Source of the DNA: Lacticaseibacillus yichunensis
Lineage (GTDB): Bacteria; Bacillota; Bacilli; Lactobacillales; Lactobacillaceae
Direction of reading: 5' to 3'
DNA length: 64,000 bases
NCBI RefSeq assembly: GCF_003946405.1
Contig: NZ_RHOG01000001.1
Span: forward strand, 144,007 to 208,006
Shown here one piece after another: positions 17,647 to 26,158 of this stretch. Made by a program: the position numbers and the translations under genes. The stretch's first letter is position 1. Every line of letters starts with the position of its first letter. The notes under the pieces are model-generated. The model was not told the origin of the DNA. It did no database searches and saw only the letters and a list, made by a program, of their open reading frames with translations.

Positions 17647-18411
17647 TCAACGCACCGGCTGCTCCCCATCATAGTAAACTTCTTTCAGATATAACCCTGA
17701 TGCCGGCGCAGTGCCGCGGGCCTGCTGGCGGTCTTTGACCTCAAACAGCCGCAAAAAGTCGTGCACATCGCGGCGCCCGGTTCCAATTTCCAAAAGCGTT
17801 GCAACCAGAATACGGACCATGTTGTACAAAAAACCATTGCCGTAAAATTCAAAGATCACCTCGTTGGCAGCCACATCCTCGCGCACCGTTGCCTCATAGA
17901 TCGTGCGCACCTTGTCCGTAATCTCCCCACCGCTTGCCGCAAAGCTGGAAAAATCATGCGTGCCGACCAGATCATCGAGCGCGACCCGCACCCGGTCCAA
18001 GTCAAGCTTATAGGGAAAATGTCCTGTGTACAGGCGTTTGAACGGATCGGTGTAGCGCCCGCGCTGAACGCGATACAGGTAGCGCTTGCCAGTTGCCGAA
18101 TAGCGCGCGTGAAAATCGGCCGGCACGATCTCTGCCTTGAGAATCTCGACATCCAGCGGCATCAAACTGTTCATCGCGCGCAGTATCGCTTCGACCGGAA
18201 TATTTCCCGGGTAATCAAATGACACGACTTGCCCGAGCGCATGGACCCCGCTATCGGTGCGGCCAGAGCCGTCGATGTGGAAATGATCCACCTTCGCCAT
18301 TTTCGCCAGCGCTTTTTGCAACACGCCTTGGACCGTTCGTTGATTGGGTTGGACTTGGTAGCCGGCAAAATGCGTGCCGTCATAGGCCAAGGTCAATTTA
18401 TAATGCGTCAT
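17647..18411 (-). CDS. truA: tRNA pseudouridine(38-40) synthase TruA
   Basis: A 254-residue TruA with the catalytic Asp53 in [13 protein letters not shown], the N-terminal [12 protein letters not shown] block and the C-terminal [10 protein letters not shown] motif. It isomerises U38-U40 in the anticodon arm of many tRNAs. It lies 14 bases after ecfT in the conserved Firmicutes order ecfA1-ecfA2-ecfT-truA. Confidence 0.97.
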   Translation of the reverse strand: MTHYKLTLAYDGTHFAGYQVQPNQRTVQGVLQKALAKMAKVDHFHIDGSGRTDSGVHALGQVVSFDYPGNIPVEAILRAMNSLMPLDVEILKAEIVPADFHARYSATGKRYLYRVQRGRYTDPFKRLYTGHFPYKLDLDRVRVALDDLVGTHDFSSFAASGGEITDKVRTIYEATVREDVAANEVIFEFYGNGFLYNMVRILVATLLEIGTGRRDVHDFLRLFEVKDRQQARGTAPASGLYLKEVYYDGEQPVR

Positions 18412-18425
18412 TGACGGTTCCCTTT

Positions 18426-19220
18426 CTAAGCGCGGAGCAACAGCAGCAACCCCGTGAGCACGATCATCCCCGCGGCGGCCACCCCGTCTCTGCGGTGATA
18501 CTTCAGCACGCGGAACTTGCTTCGCCCGTCGCCGCCTTGGTACCCGCGCGCATCCATTGCGGTGGCAAGGTCCTCGGCGATGCTAAAGCTATCGACAAAC
18601 AGCGGAATGAGAAGCGGTACGACCGCCTTCATCTGCTGGAAAAGATTGCCCGAGCCAAAATCCACGCCACGCGCGCGCTGCGCATTCATGATCTTCGTCG
18701 TCTGATCCATCAGCGTTGGCACGAACCGCAGCGCAATCTGCAAGACCAGCGCGAGCTCGGTCACCGGCACATGCAACACCCGCAGCGGCCGCAGCAGGCT
18801 TTCCACCGCATCCGCCAGCGATAAAGGCTGCGTGGTCAGGGTCAACAGCGTCGAAATGAAAATGATCAGCACGAAGCGCATGAAGATGAACGCCCCGTTG
18901 GACAGGCCAAACTGCGTGATCGCCAGCCAGCCCCACTGCCAATACACTTTGCCGCCTGTGGTGAAAAAGACCTGGAGCAGCACGGTAAACAGAATCAGCC
19001 ACAACATCGGCCGGACGCCCCGCAGGAAGAAGCCCAGCTTGACTTTAGATAGCCAGATCATGAAAAAAGTGGCCAGGGTCATCACTAAATAGCTTTTCCA
19101 GTCATTGGCCAGGAAAATAATGCCGATGTAGTAGAAACTCGCCAGCAATTTTGTCCGCGGATCGAGTTGATGAATCCAGGAGTCCCCCGGTATGTAGCGC
19201 CCTAAGATCAATTTATTCAT
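18426..19220 (-). CDS. ecfT: ECF transporter transmembrane subunit EcfT
   Basis: A 264-residue membrane protein, started at the ATG at 19220 behind GGAGG. It has about five membrane helices and the two coupling-helix motifs with AxRxRG signatures ([11 protein letters not shown] near 170 and MDARGYQGG near 220), which bind the ATPase pair. It is the scaffold of the energy-coupling-factor module that serves vitamin-specific S components encoded elsewhere. It overlaps ecfA2 by 8 bases. Confidence 0.95.
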   Translation of the reverse strand: MNKLILGRYIPGDSWIHQLDPRTKLLASFYYIGIIFLANDWKSYLVMTLATFFMIWLSKVKLGFFLRGVRPMLWLILFTVLLQVFFTTGGKVYWQWGWLAITQFGLSNGAFIFMRFVLIIFISTLLTLTTQPLSLADAVESLLRPLRVLHVPVTELALVLQIALRFVPTLMDQTTKIMNAQRARGVDFGSGNLFQQMKAVVPLLIPLFVDSFSIAEDLATAMDARGYQGGDGRSKFRVLKYHRRDGVAAAGMIVLTGLLLLLRA

Positions 19221-20079
19221 GGTGGGCGCCTCCGATCTGTGGCAACAGTTGATCCGCCAGCTCATCTGAGGTCAATGGCAACGGGTCGAACCGAAAGCCC
19301 TTGGCCATCAGTTGCTCGGCCATCGCGGTGGCTTTTGGCAGCCCCAGCTGATGCGCACGCAGCCAATCGGGATCCGCGAAGATCTCACGCGGGCTGCCTT
19401 CCTTGATCAAAGCGCCTTGATCCATCACGAGCACGTGGTCGGCAAAATCGGCGACATCATCCATTTGATGCGTCACCAGCACGATCGTCAGGCCCTGCGT
19501 TTCATGGAGCCGCTCAAACATCGTCATCATGTCGCGGCGGCCCGCCGGATCCAGGCCCGCAGTCGGTTCATCGAGCACCAACACCTGCGGCTGCATCGCA
19601 AGCACACCTGCGATCGCGACTCGGCGCATTTGCCCGCCCGACAGATCAAACGGCGACTGCGTGAGCACCTCTTCAGGCAGGCCCACCAGTGTCACCATTT
19701 GTTTGGCCAGGGCGGCCGCCTCATCATCACTGGCCCCGAAGTTTTTCGGGCCAAACGCGATGTCTTTTGCGACGGTCTGCTCGAACAGCTGATTTTCCGC
19801 AAATTGGAAAACCATCCCGACTTTTTGCCGCAACGGCTTCAGATTTTTATTATTGGTCTCGGCTGTGATCACCCGGTCGCCAATGGTCACCGTGCCGCTG
19901 GTCGGCTTCAGCAACGCGTTCAAGTGCTGCAGAAGCGTCGACTTACCGCTGCCGGTGTGGCCAATGATGGCCGTATAACTGTGATTGGAAATGGTGGTCG
20001 AGACGTCGCGCAAGCCTTCCCCGGCAAACGGGGTCCCTGCCTGATAGGTGAAGCTTACATGGTCGAATGTAATGTCCAC
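19213..20079 (-). CDS. ecfA2: ECF transporter ATPase EcfA2
   Basis: A 288-residue ATPase with Walker [11 protein letters not shown]-loop [10 protein letters not shown], signature [13 protein letters not shown], Walker [14 protein letters not shown] and H-loop VTHQMDD. The [12 protein letters not shown] segment and the longer C-terminus mark it as the A2 rather than the A1 subunit. Starts overlap the end of ecfA1 by 25 bases, indicating coupled translation. Confidence 0.96.
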   Translation of the reverse strand: MDITFDHVSFTYQAGTPFAGEGLRDVSTTISNHSYTAIIGHTGSGKSTLLQHLNALLKPTSGTVTIGDRVITAETNNKNLKPLRQKVGMVFQFAENQLFEQTVAKDIAFGPKNFGASDDEAAALAKQMVTLVGLPEEVLTQSPFDLSGGQMRRVAIAGVLAMQPQVLVLDEPTAGLDPAGRRDMMTMFERLHETQGLTIVLVTHQMDDVADFADHVLVMDQGALIKEGSPREIFADPDWLRAHQLGLPKATAMAEQLMAKGFRFDPLPLTSDELADQLLPQIGGAHHE

Positions 20080-20891
20080 AGGTAGTTCACCAGGCCTTCC
20101 TCGTCAAGATAATGTGCGGGCATATTGATCCCGCGGGAAATAAGCGCATGTTTGAGGCGCTCTGCAAATGGCACGTCCAACCCAAGCTCGATCAGCTCAG
20201 GCCCTCGGGCGAAAATCTCCGCCGGGGTCCCGCTTTCCTTGATCGCGCCGTCGTTCAAAATGATCACGCGATCCGCACTGGCCGCCTCGTCGATGTCATG
20301 GGTGATCGATAAAACCGTGAGACTTTGCCGCTCACGCAGCGCCTGAATCAATTGAAGCACTTCCAGGCGGCCAGCCGGGTCAAGCATCGACGTCGCCTCA
20401 TCTAAGATGATGATGTCCGGCCGCTGGGCAATGATCCCGGCGATCGCGACCCGCTGTTTTTGCCCACCGGAAAGCCGCGCTGGCTCCCGCGAGGAAAAAG
20501 CAGACATGTTGACCTGCTCCAGCGCATCATCAACGCGCACGATCATCTCGTCACGCGGCATCCCACGATTTTCCAATCCAAACGCCACATCATCGCCGAC
20601 TGTTGCGCCGACGAATTGGTTATCCGGATTCTGAAAAACGATCCCGACCTTCGCCCGAATATCCCAGATATTTTCTTCAGTGAGTGGTAGCCCCGCCACA
20701 GTCACCTGGCCACTGGTGGGTGCCAATAGACCATTGATATTTTTCGCGAGTGTGCTTTTCCCACTCCCGTTGTGGCCGATAATGGCGACCCACTCCCCCT
20801 GTGCGATGTCCAAAGAGACATCCGCCAAGGCCGGGTGCGTCGCGTCGGGATACGTATAGCTCAAATGATCGATCTGAATGGCCTCTGTCAT
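20055..20891 (-). CDS. ecfA1: ECF transporter ATPase EcfA1
   Basis: A 278-residue ATPase; the ATG at 20891 follows GGAGGGG. Walker [11 protein letters not shown]-loop [11 protein letters not shown] (typical of EcfA1), signature [13 protein letters not shown], Walker [14 protein letters not shown] and H-loop ITHDIDEAA are present. It pairs with EcfA2 on EcfT to energise vitamin uptake. In many relatives it directly follows rplQ; here 3.4 kb of other DNA separates them. Confidence 0.96.
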   Translation of the reverse strand: MTEAIQIDHLSYTYPDATHPALADVSLDIAQGEWVAIIGHNGSGKSTLAKNINGLLAPTSGQVTVAGLPLTEENIWDIRAKVGIVFQNPDNQFVGATVGDDVAFGLENRGMPRDEMIVRVDDALEQVNMSAFSSREPARLSGGQKQRVAIAGIIAQRPDIIILDEATSMLDPAGRLEVLQLIQALRERQSLTVLSITHDIDEAASADRVIILNDGAIKESGTPAEIFARGPELIELGLDVPFAERLKHALISRGINMPAHYLDEEGLVNYLWTLHSTM

Positions 20892-20966
20892 GACGCCCCT
20901 CCGTTCCAATGCATAACACGAACATAATACCATATTTTAGCCCTAAGCGGAGGCGATGAAAAGGTA

Positions 20967-21387
20967 GGGTGCGGAGCGCGGCGTTCAGGTCTGGGTAGCT
21001 AGTTCGGCTTAGGCGCTTGGTGGTGTACTTGGCCACCGAGTGCCTGAGTCGACTAGATATCCCAGACCTGCCGCGCGAAGCCCAACTGGAGGGTGCGGCG
21101 CCGAGCGCTTAGGGGTGGGCAGCTAATCTGGTTCTGGCGCTTGGGGCCGCACTTAGCCCCGAGTGACGGAACCAGTTAGATGTCCCACCCCTGCTCGGCG
21201 AAGCCCAACTGGAGGGTGCGGAGACCCGCGGGATGGTGGGTCAGCTAACTTGGCTAGGGTGCTTGAGGTGCCCTTCGCCTCGAGCATCCAAGCCAGTTAG
21301 ATGTACCCACCATGCGGGCCGAAGACCAACTGGAGGGTGCGGCGCGCGGCGTTCAGGTCTGGGTAGCTAGTTCGGCTCGAATGCTTT
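20967..21387 (+). repeat. Tandem array, 3.4 units, of a ~122-bp structured palindromic element
   Basis: Units: 20967-21090, 21091-21213, 21214-21334, and a fourth cut off after about 50 bases at 21335-21387. Every unit starts GGGTGCGG and the full ones end near CCAACTGGA. Each folds as one long interrupted hairpin. Outer arms are CAGGTCTGGG/CCCAGACCTG in unit 1, AGGGGTGGG/CCCACCCCT in unit 2 and ATGGTGGGT/ACCCACCAT in unit 3; tips are CTTGGTGG/CCACCGAG, CTTGGGGC/GCCCCGAG and CTTGAGG/CCTCGAG. The arms differ between units but always pair, whereas the internal CAGCTAA and TTAGATGT strands and the CGAAGCCCAACTGGA tail are constant. Confidence 0.9.
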
Positions 21388-21434
21388 TACCCCTTCCCCA
21401 TCAGTTCGTTTGACCTCTTATCTAGCTCATAGAA

Positions 21435-21463
21435 TTGACGAAAGCGTTCACAAATGCTACGGT
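21435..21463 (+). promoter_or_regulatory. Probable sucrase promoter with overlapping cre site
   Basis: TTGACG (21435-21440), 17-bp spacer, TACGGT (21458-21463). CGAAAGCGTTCACA at 21439-21452 fits the CcpA cre consensus TGWAANCGNTNWCA at 13 of 14 positions and covers the -35/spacer, which predicts catabolite repression. Confidence 0.6.
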
Positions 21464-21505
21464 TTTGGGGTTGTTTGACCCACTTTCCCATCTTCGGAGG
21501 TCACC

Positions 21506-22876
21506 ATGACACTTACCCTTGCTCAAGCAGATGCCTATATCCGCGATCATGCCGCCACCGTCGCCCCACAATTTCGCCCGCAAGCGCATTTTGCCGCGCC
21601 AATTGGGTGGCTGAACGACCCCAACGGCCTGGTCTATTTTGCGGGCCGCTTCCACCTGTTTTACCAGTACAATCCTTACAGCGCTGTCTGGGACACGATG
21701 CACTGGGGCCACGCGACCAGTCGTAACCTGATCGATTGGCACGACGAGCCGGTCGCGTTGGCCCCAGATCAGGACTACGACCGCAACGGTGTTTTCTCGG
21801 GCTCTGCGATTGTGGCAGGCAACACGCTGGTTTTGATGTACACGGGCAACGTCCAGCAAGCCGACGGAACGGTCCGGCAAAATCAGAACATCGCCACTTC
21901 GACGGATGGCATTCACTTCACAAAATACGCCAGCAACCCAGTGCTGACAGAGGCGGACCTGCCCGCCGGCGCTTCGGTGCAAAATTTTCGCGACCCGAAA
22001 CTGACGATGCACGATGGCCATTATTATGTGGTCCTCGCCTCCTCTGACCGGGCCGAGGCCGGCCAGATCCTGCTCTACACCTCTGATGACCTCCTGCATT
22101 GGCGCTTCGTATCGATCTTGCTGCGTGGGATTCCCGAGCTAGGAACAATTGCGGAATGCCCGGACCTCCTGACAATCGACGGCCAGGACGCGTTGGTCTT
22201 CAGTGCGATCGGCGTCGTGGGCGGCGGCGCCAACGTGAACCTCGCACTCGGCCAGATGGATTGGCAGACGGGCCAATTTTCACCGCGCACCATTCACCCA
22301 CTTGATCACGGCCGCGACTTCTATGCCCCGCAATCCTTTGAGCATCTCGGTACGCGTTACCTGATTTCCTGGCTCCACTCGGCGGACGCAACGGATTATC
22401 TTCCCTCGCACGACCAGCAGTGGAACGGCCAGATGGGCAGTCCGCGGGTCCTCCATCTAGGGAAAAACGGGACATTGCGCCAAACACCCGTGCTGCCGGC
22501 CGGCTACGAAACCGATGTCGTCGCGACGGACAAGTCGATGCCGCTTGCGATTGCAACGGCTGTGACTGCATGCGATGGACTAGCGGCTGGCCAATCGCTG
22601 ATGCTCGCTGGAAAACACGGGGCCATCCAGCTCGAGCAAACCGCGCAGACATTGATGATCACTACCCACGATGCCATCCCGACGCAACATCTAGCCTTGT
22701 CACTCGCCCCTTCAACCTCGTTTCAGATCATCCTCGACCGCTCCTCGCTCGAGGTGTTCACCGCGACAGGGCAAGTTGCCAGTTTGATCTATTTTGTAGA
22801 CACACCTCTAACTGAGGTTCGCACCTCTGCCGGCCAGGTGCCACTCGCGATCTGGCACGAAACAGCTAACAATTGA
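21506..22876 (+). CDS. scrB: GH32 beta-fructofuranosidase / sucrose-6-phosphate hydrolase
   Basis: A 456-residue GH32 enzyme without signal peptide, so cytoplasmic. The catalytic triad is visible: nucleophile Asp38 in GWLNDPNG, transition-state stabiliser Asp163 in FRDPK, and acid/base Glu217 in AECPD. The five-blade propeller is followed by a short beta-sandwich (about 350-456) with the SLEVFTATG motif. It hydrolyses sucrose or sucrose-6-phosphate or short fructans. No PTS, fructokinase or ScrR gene adjoins it, so it is an orphan; the scrB symbol is by family, not by context. GGAGG lies 7 bases before the ATG. Confidence 0.88.
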   Translation: MTLTLAQADAYIRDHAATVAPQFRPQAHFAAPIGWLNDPNGLVYFAGRFHLFYQYNPYSAVWDTMHWGHATSRNLIDWHDEPVALAPDQDYDRNGVFSGSAIVAGNTLVLMYTGNVQQADGTVRQNQNIATSTDGIHFTKYASNPVLTEADLPAGASVQNFRDPKLTMHDGHYYVVLASSDRAEAGQILLYTSDDLLHWRFVSILLRGIPELGTIAECPDLLTIDGQDALVFSAIGVVGGGANVNLALGQMDWQTGQFSPRTIHPLDHGRDFYAPQSFEHLGTRYLISWLHSADATDYLPSHDQQWNGQMGSPRVLHLGKNGTLRQTPVLPAGYETDVVATDKSMPLAIATAVTACDGLAAGQSLMLAGKHGAIQLEQTAQTLMITTHDAIPTQHLALSLAPSTSFQIILDRSSLEVFTATGQVASLIYFVDTPLTEVRTSAGQVPLAIWHETANN

Positions 22877-22885
22877 ATTGCATCT

Positions 22886-22916
22886 GGCGCCGGGGCAATC
22901 GCCTCGGCGCCTCTTT
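22886..22916 (+). terminator. Rho-independent terminator of the GH32 gene
   Basis: GGCGCCGGGGC pairs with GCCTCGGCGCC around AATC, followed by TCTTT, 10 bases after the stop. Confidence 0.88.
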
Positions 22917-22959
22917 GCCACTTGTGCAGCTCCTGATTCAGACAATCAGCGGGTGCGTT

Positions 22960-23171
22960 TCACCCATTATTCCCCTCCATATAATTAAGCGAGTGCGCGG
23001 CAAAAAATGGGATCGCAATTTTTGAAATACCCGCTTCACACGATTCTTTAGCTGGTGACAGCGGGTCAGCAATGGCAATCGCCTCACGAACGATGCGCAC
23101 AGCTAAGTCCGCAGCCAATAAATGCGGCACAGGTTTGGAGGCTTTAAACCCAGTACATCAGCGCGAATGGT
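22960..23171 (-). pseudogene. Possible decayed gene fragment (C-terminal part)
   Basis: On the minus strand a protein-like sequence is readable as TIRADVLGLK, a frame change near 23138, then SKPVPHLLAADLAVRIVREA and further residues to a TGA at 22960-22962. Its composition looks coding and it stops in frame, but upstream stops and the frame change show it is broken. I do not recognise the family. Confidence 0.35.
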
Positions 23172-23284
23172 CTAGCCCATACGTGCGTGTTTAAAAATCC
23201 TGTCACATCGGCATTCCTGACCAATGTTTAAAATTTCCCCGAGATCTCGATCACATTTTCCGCCTGCCACCCGCTTAACTATAT

Positions 23285-23372
23285 GTAAGGGTCAGGAAGG
23301 TGGACTCTTACCGGCCCCCTGGGTGAGCCATGCGTCAACCGGATATTGGCGCAGGCGTTCCAACCCTATCCG
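23285..23372 (+). other. Pair of strong hairpins in non-coding DNA
   Basis: GTAAGGGTC (from 23285) pairs with GACTCTTAC (to 23311) around a 9-nt loop, AGGAAGGTG. Then CCGGATATTGG pairs with CCAA and TATCCGG at 23338-23372 around a 10-nt loop. The first stem contains a G-U pair on the plus strand that would be an A-C mismatch on the minus strand, which favours a plus-strand RNA. Confidence 0.5.
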
Positions 23373-23487
23373 GACAGGACTGAGGGAAACAACACACCTA
23401 CAGAGCGCACGCCTGATCAGCAGCGTTCAGCACCACCTGCACCACGGGGACCCGGGTCCCCACAATAGTCTTTCATCAAAATATCGT

Positions 23488-23900
23488 GCAGCCCACCTTC
23501 GTTTGCAGGAGCTGAATGCGGCCCATCTTGAGAACGACACCTTCTTCTTCGGAAGGGGGAAGGTCACCGAAATTCTAAGCCTATATGTCACCCAACTTGC
23601 ACCAGCGTCCGATATGGCGGCGACTCAAAGAACCACCCATGATGAAAGACGAACGACTTGCGCAAGCGGGTCGTTACCGATGCAACGTCCCCGGCGGCAA
23701 CGCCATGTCACGCTCTTTGACAGCTGAATAAGCACCACCGGCATCCACACAAGTGTCGTGCAGCCCACCTTTGTTTGCAGCACCGGGTATGCGGCCCATC
23801 TTGAGAACGACGCCTTCTTCTTCGGAAGCGGGAAGGTCACCGAAATTCTAAGCCTACATGACCTAAGCTTACTGCACCAGCAATCGATATATGGCGGCGG
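23488..23900. repeat. Imperfect direct repeat, two copies of ~140 bp, 270 bp apart
   Basis: Copies near 23488-23625 and 23757-23900 share GTGCAGCCCACCTT, GCGGCCCATCTTGAGAACGA, the CTTCTTCTTCGGAAG block and GGTCACCGAAATTCTAAGCC almost unchanged, then CACCAGC and ATGGCGGCG with small gaps. The intervening 130 bp is not repeated. Neither strand gives an uninterrupted, conserved protein across both copies. Confidence 0.75.
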
Positions 23901-24085
23901 CACGGATACCACAAAGTTTTCAAAGAGGAATGCAATCACACAAGTTACGACTGGCGAGGGCCTGTCGTTCGCAACGTGTGTGGCCCCTGGTCCAGTTAAC
24001 GGCCCGACTGGATCAGGGGTACATAAGCCAAGCCGCGATGATTAGGCCCTGTTTTCCCCATCGAGCGCCGCCTAACCCCTGAATC

Positions 24086-24116
24086 AAAAAAAGAGCCACG
24101 CACCAAGGCGCAGCTC
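24086..24116 (-). terminator. Strong intrinsic terminator downstream of rplQ
   Basis: On the minus strand GAGCTGCGC pairs with GCGTGGCTC (9 bp with wobble pairs) and is followed by seven T. It is the likely end of the ribosomal superoperon transcript, about 210 bases after the rplQ stop. Confidence 0.8.
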
Positions 24117-24130
24117 CGCTATGTAAAAAA

Positions 24131-24262
24131 ATCATTTAATGATGGAGACACCGGTTGCCCGGTGCTCGCAAGCTAGACTCGGCGGCGCTGCAAGCAGTGC
24201 CGGGCGCAAGGCCCATGCCAGAAGTGGCAGCCAACATCGTAACGCTCCATCGATCAAATGAT
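24131..24262. other. Multi-branched structured element downstream of rplQ
   Basis: Outer strands ATCATTT (24131-24137) and GATGGAG (24141-24147) pair with CTCCATC (24245-24251) and AAATGAT (24256-24262). Inside are three hairpins: CACCGG/CCGGTG, GGCGCTG/CAGTGCC and TGCCA/TGGCA. Together they make a closed four-way junction of about 130 nt. On the minus strand the closing stem is followed by seven T. It lies between the rplQ stop and the terminator at 24086. It could be a 3'-UTR structure or an independent small RNA; strand is not decided. Confidence 0.5.
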
Positions 24263-24329
24263 CAAAGTGAATCGACCACGGGGGCCGATTCGTTTTAGAA
24301 ATGGTCCCGCCGAGGCGGGAGGTCAAACA

Positions 24330-24710
24330 TTACACCAGCTCGATGATGACCATCGGTGCTGCGTCGCCGCGACGAGGTGCAGTCTTCAAGATGCGGGTGT
24401 AGCCGCCCTTACGATCTGCATAACGTGGTGCGATATCGGTAAAGAGTTTCTGCAAAGCGTTCTTTACGACCGGCTTGCCGTCAACTTCTTGGACATCAGC
24501 GATCTCCTGGCGAACATAAGCAGCTGCCTGACGACGTGCGTGCAGGTCGCCGCGCTTGCCGAGGGTGATCATCTTTTCAACCGTGCCGCGAACTTCTTTA
24601 GCGCGAGCTTCGGTGGTGATCAGACGTTCGTGAATGATCAGATCTGTGGTCAAACTGCGCAGCAAAGCTTTACGCTGAGACTTCGTGCGCTGTAATTTCC
24701 GGTAACTCAT
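24330..24710 (-). CDS. rplQ: 50S ribosomal protein L17
   Basis: A 126-residue L17 with the conserved start [19 protein letters not shown] and the [15 protein letters not shown]-terminus. It is the last gene of the S10-spc-alpha superoperon, 27 bases after rpoA. Confidence 0.98.
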   Translation of the reverse strand: MSYRKLQRTKSQRKALLRSLTTDLIIHERLITTEARAKEVRGTVEKMITLGKRGDLHARRQAAAYVRQEIADVQEVDGKPVVKNALQKLFTDIAPRYADRKGGYTRILKTAPRRGDAAPMVIIELV

Positions 24711-24737
24711 GGAATTGGCCTCCTTTGCGAATTTTGG

Positions 24738-25676
24738 TTAATCTTCTTTACGCAATCCTAAGCCAAGATCAGAGAGCTTGTTCTTGACTTCCTCAAGCGA
24801 CTTGCGGCCCAGGTTGCGCACTTTCATCATATCGGCTTCTGTTTTGTTGGTTAATTCTTGAACCGTATTGATGCCGGCGCGCTTGAGGCAGTTGTATGAA
24901 CGGACAGACAAGTCGAGCTCTTCGATGGTCATCTCGAGCATCTTTTCCTTGTGTGTCTCTTCTTTTTCCACCATGATCTCGGCGTTCTTAGCTTCATCAG
25001 TCAGATTAACGAAGATATCAAGATGTTCAGTCAAGATCTTCGCGGCCAAACTGATTGCCTCACGTGGGGAGATCGAGCCATTGGTCCAAACATCCAGGGT
25101 CAGCTTGTCGAAATCGTTGCGGCGACCAACACGGGTGCTTTCCACCTGGTAGTTGACGCGACTGATCGGCGTGAAGATCGAATCGACCGGCAGGACACCG
25201 ATCGGCATGTCGTCGACCTTGTTCTGGTCGGCTGCGACATAACCGCGACCGGTGCGGACCGTCATCCGGATATGGAAATGACCGCCCTCAGCCACCGTGC
25301 AGATATACTGCTCCGGATTCAGCACTTCAACGTCGCTATCGGTGACAATGTCGGCCGCGGTGACCGTGGCTGGCCCTGTCACGTCGATCTCAACAGTGCG
25401 ATCTTCGTCGGTATTCATCTTCAAAGCGAGCTTCTTGATGTTCAAGATGATCTGGGTGACATCTTCCAGTACCCCATCGATCGTGGAGAACTCGTGCAGG
25501 ACGCCATCGATCTGGATGCTGGCTACCGCAGCCCCTGGCAGTGAGGATAAAAGGATACGCCGAAGGGAATTCCCAAGGGTGGTCCCATAACCGCGTTCCA
25601 GCGGTTCAACGACAAACTTGCCATAGTTGGTGCTTTCGTCAACTTTGGTGATGTTTGGCTTTTCAAATTCGATCAT
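24738..25676 (-). CDS. rpoA: RNA polymerase alpha subunit
   Basis: A 312-residue alpha subunit: N-terminal dimerisation/assembly domain ([20 protein letters not shown] near residues 29-48) and C-terminal domain with two HhH motifs ([13 protein letters not shown] and [13 protein letters not shown]) that contacts UP elements and activators. Located between rpsK and rplQ as in all Firmicutes. Confidence 0.98.
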   Translation of the reverse strand: MIEFEKPNITKVDESTNYGKFVVEPLERGYGTTLGNSLRRILLSSLPGAAVASIQIDGVLHEFSTIDGVLEDVTQIILNIKKLALKMNTDEDRTVEIDVTGPATVTAADIVTDSDVEVLNPEQYICTVAEGGHFHIRMTVRTGRGYVAADQNKVDDMPIGVLPVDSIFTPISRVNYQVESTRVGRRNDFDKLTLDVWTNGSISPREAISLAAKILTEHLDIFVNLTDEAKNAEIMVEKEETHKEKMLEMTIEELDLSVRSYNCLKRAGINTVQELTNKTEADMMKVRNLGRKSLEEVKNKLSDLGLGLRKED

Positions 25677-25749
25677 CTAGTCTGTACCCCTTTCAAAACG
25701 AGAAGTGAAGTTTTGTCTACCCGACACAAACACGATCGCGGGGTAACAA

Positions 25750-26139
25750 TTACACACGACGACGCTTTGGAGGACGAGAACCATTATGCGGAACTGGGGT
25801 CACGTCGCGGATCGCCGTAACTTCCAGGCCAGTTGCCTGAAGTGAGCGAATCGCAGCTTCACGACCAGAGCCAGGACCTTTGACCGTCACTTCGACCGTC
25901 TTCATGCCATGTTCCATGGATTCCTTGGCTGCTGCCTCGGCCGCCATCTGCGCTGCAAATGGGGTCGACTTACGGGAGCCTTTGAAGCCCAACGCACCAG
26001 CCGAAGACCATGCGATCGCGTTGCCGCGCGGGTCGGTGATCATCACGATCGTGTTGTTGAAGGTGGAGTGGATATGAGCCACACCGGTCTCAACGTTTTT
26101 ACGTACTCGACGCTTGCGAGTAGTTTTGCGTGTTGCCAT
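25750..26139 (-). CDS. rpsK: 30S ribosomal protein S11
   Basis: A 129-residue S11 with [19 protein letters not shown] and the C-terminal [17 protein letters not shown]. It lies 19 bases after rpsM in the alpha operon and binds the 30S platform near the E site. Confidence 0.98.
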   Translation of the reverse strand: MATRKTTRKRRVRKNVETGVAHIHSTFNNTIVMITDPRGNAIAWSSAGALGFKGSRKSTPFAAQMAAEAAAKESMEHGMKTVEVTVKGPGSGREAAIRSLQATGLEVTAIRDVTPVPHNGSRPPKRRRV

Positions 26140-26158
26140 CGAAATTTACCTCCCTTGA

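Larger units (their letters stand above)
20892..21505. other. 0.6-kb intergenic region filled by the repeat array and the sucrase promoter
   Basis: No gene. From left: the ecfA1 ribosome site and upstream DNA (20892-20966), the tandem repeat array (20967-21387), then the promoter, cre-like site and ribosome site GGAGG (21497-21501) of the GH32 gene. Confidence 0.8.
22917..24329. other. 1.4-kb gene-free, stem-rich interval between the sucrase and rplQ
   Basis: No intact gene is supported. It contains a possible gene remnant (22960-23171), two hairpins (23285-23311 and 23338-23372), a perfect 16-bp palindrome (23446-23461), an imperfect direct repeat of about 140 bp (near 23488-23625 and 23757-23900), nested stems near 23980-24085, a strong minus-strand terminator (24086-24116) and a multi-branched element (24131-24262). 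Open frames here lack ribosome sites, and the repeat copies differ at non-synonymous as well as silent positions in the frames I checked. Confidence 0.65.

Noticed and set aside
20967..21387. CRISPR array interpretation of the tandem repeats
   Set aside because: Units are contiguous, about 122 bp, with no unique spacers and no cas genes nearby.
23224..24045. Open frames across the direct repeat (both strands, up to 167 codons)
   Set aside because: No ribosome sites, stops interrupt the frame in one copy or the other, and copy differences are not biased to silent positions.
24131..24262. T-box or cobalamin riboswitch interpretation
   Set aside because: No T-box sequence, no B12 box, and no downstream gene on either strand in a regulatable position.
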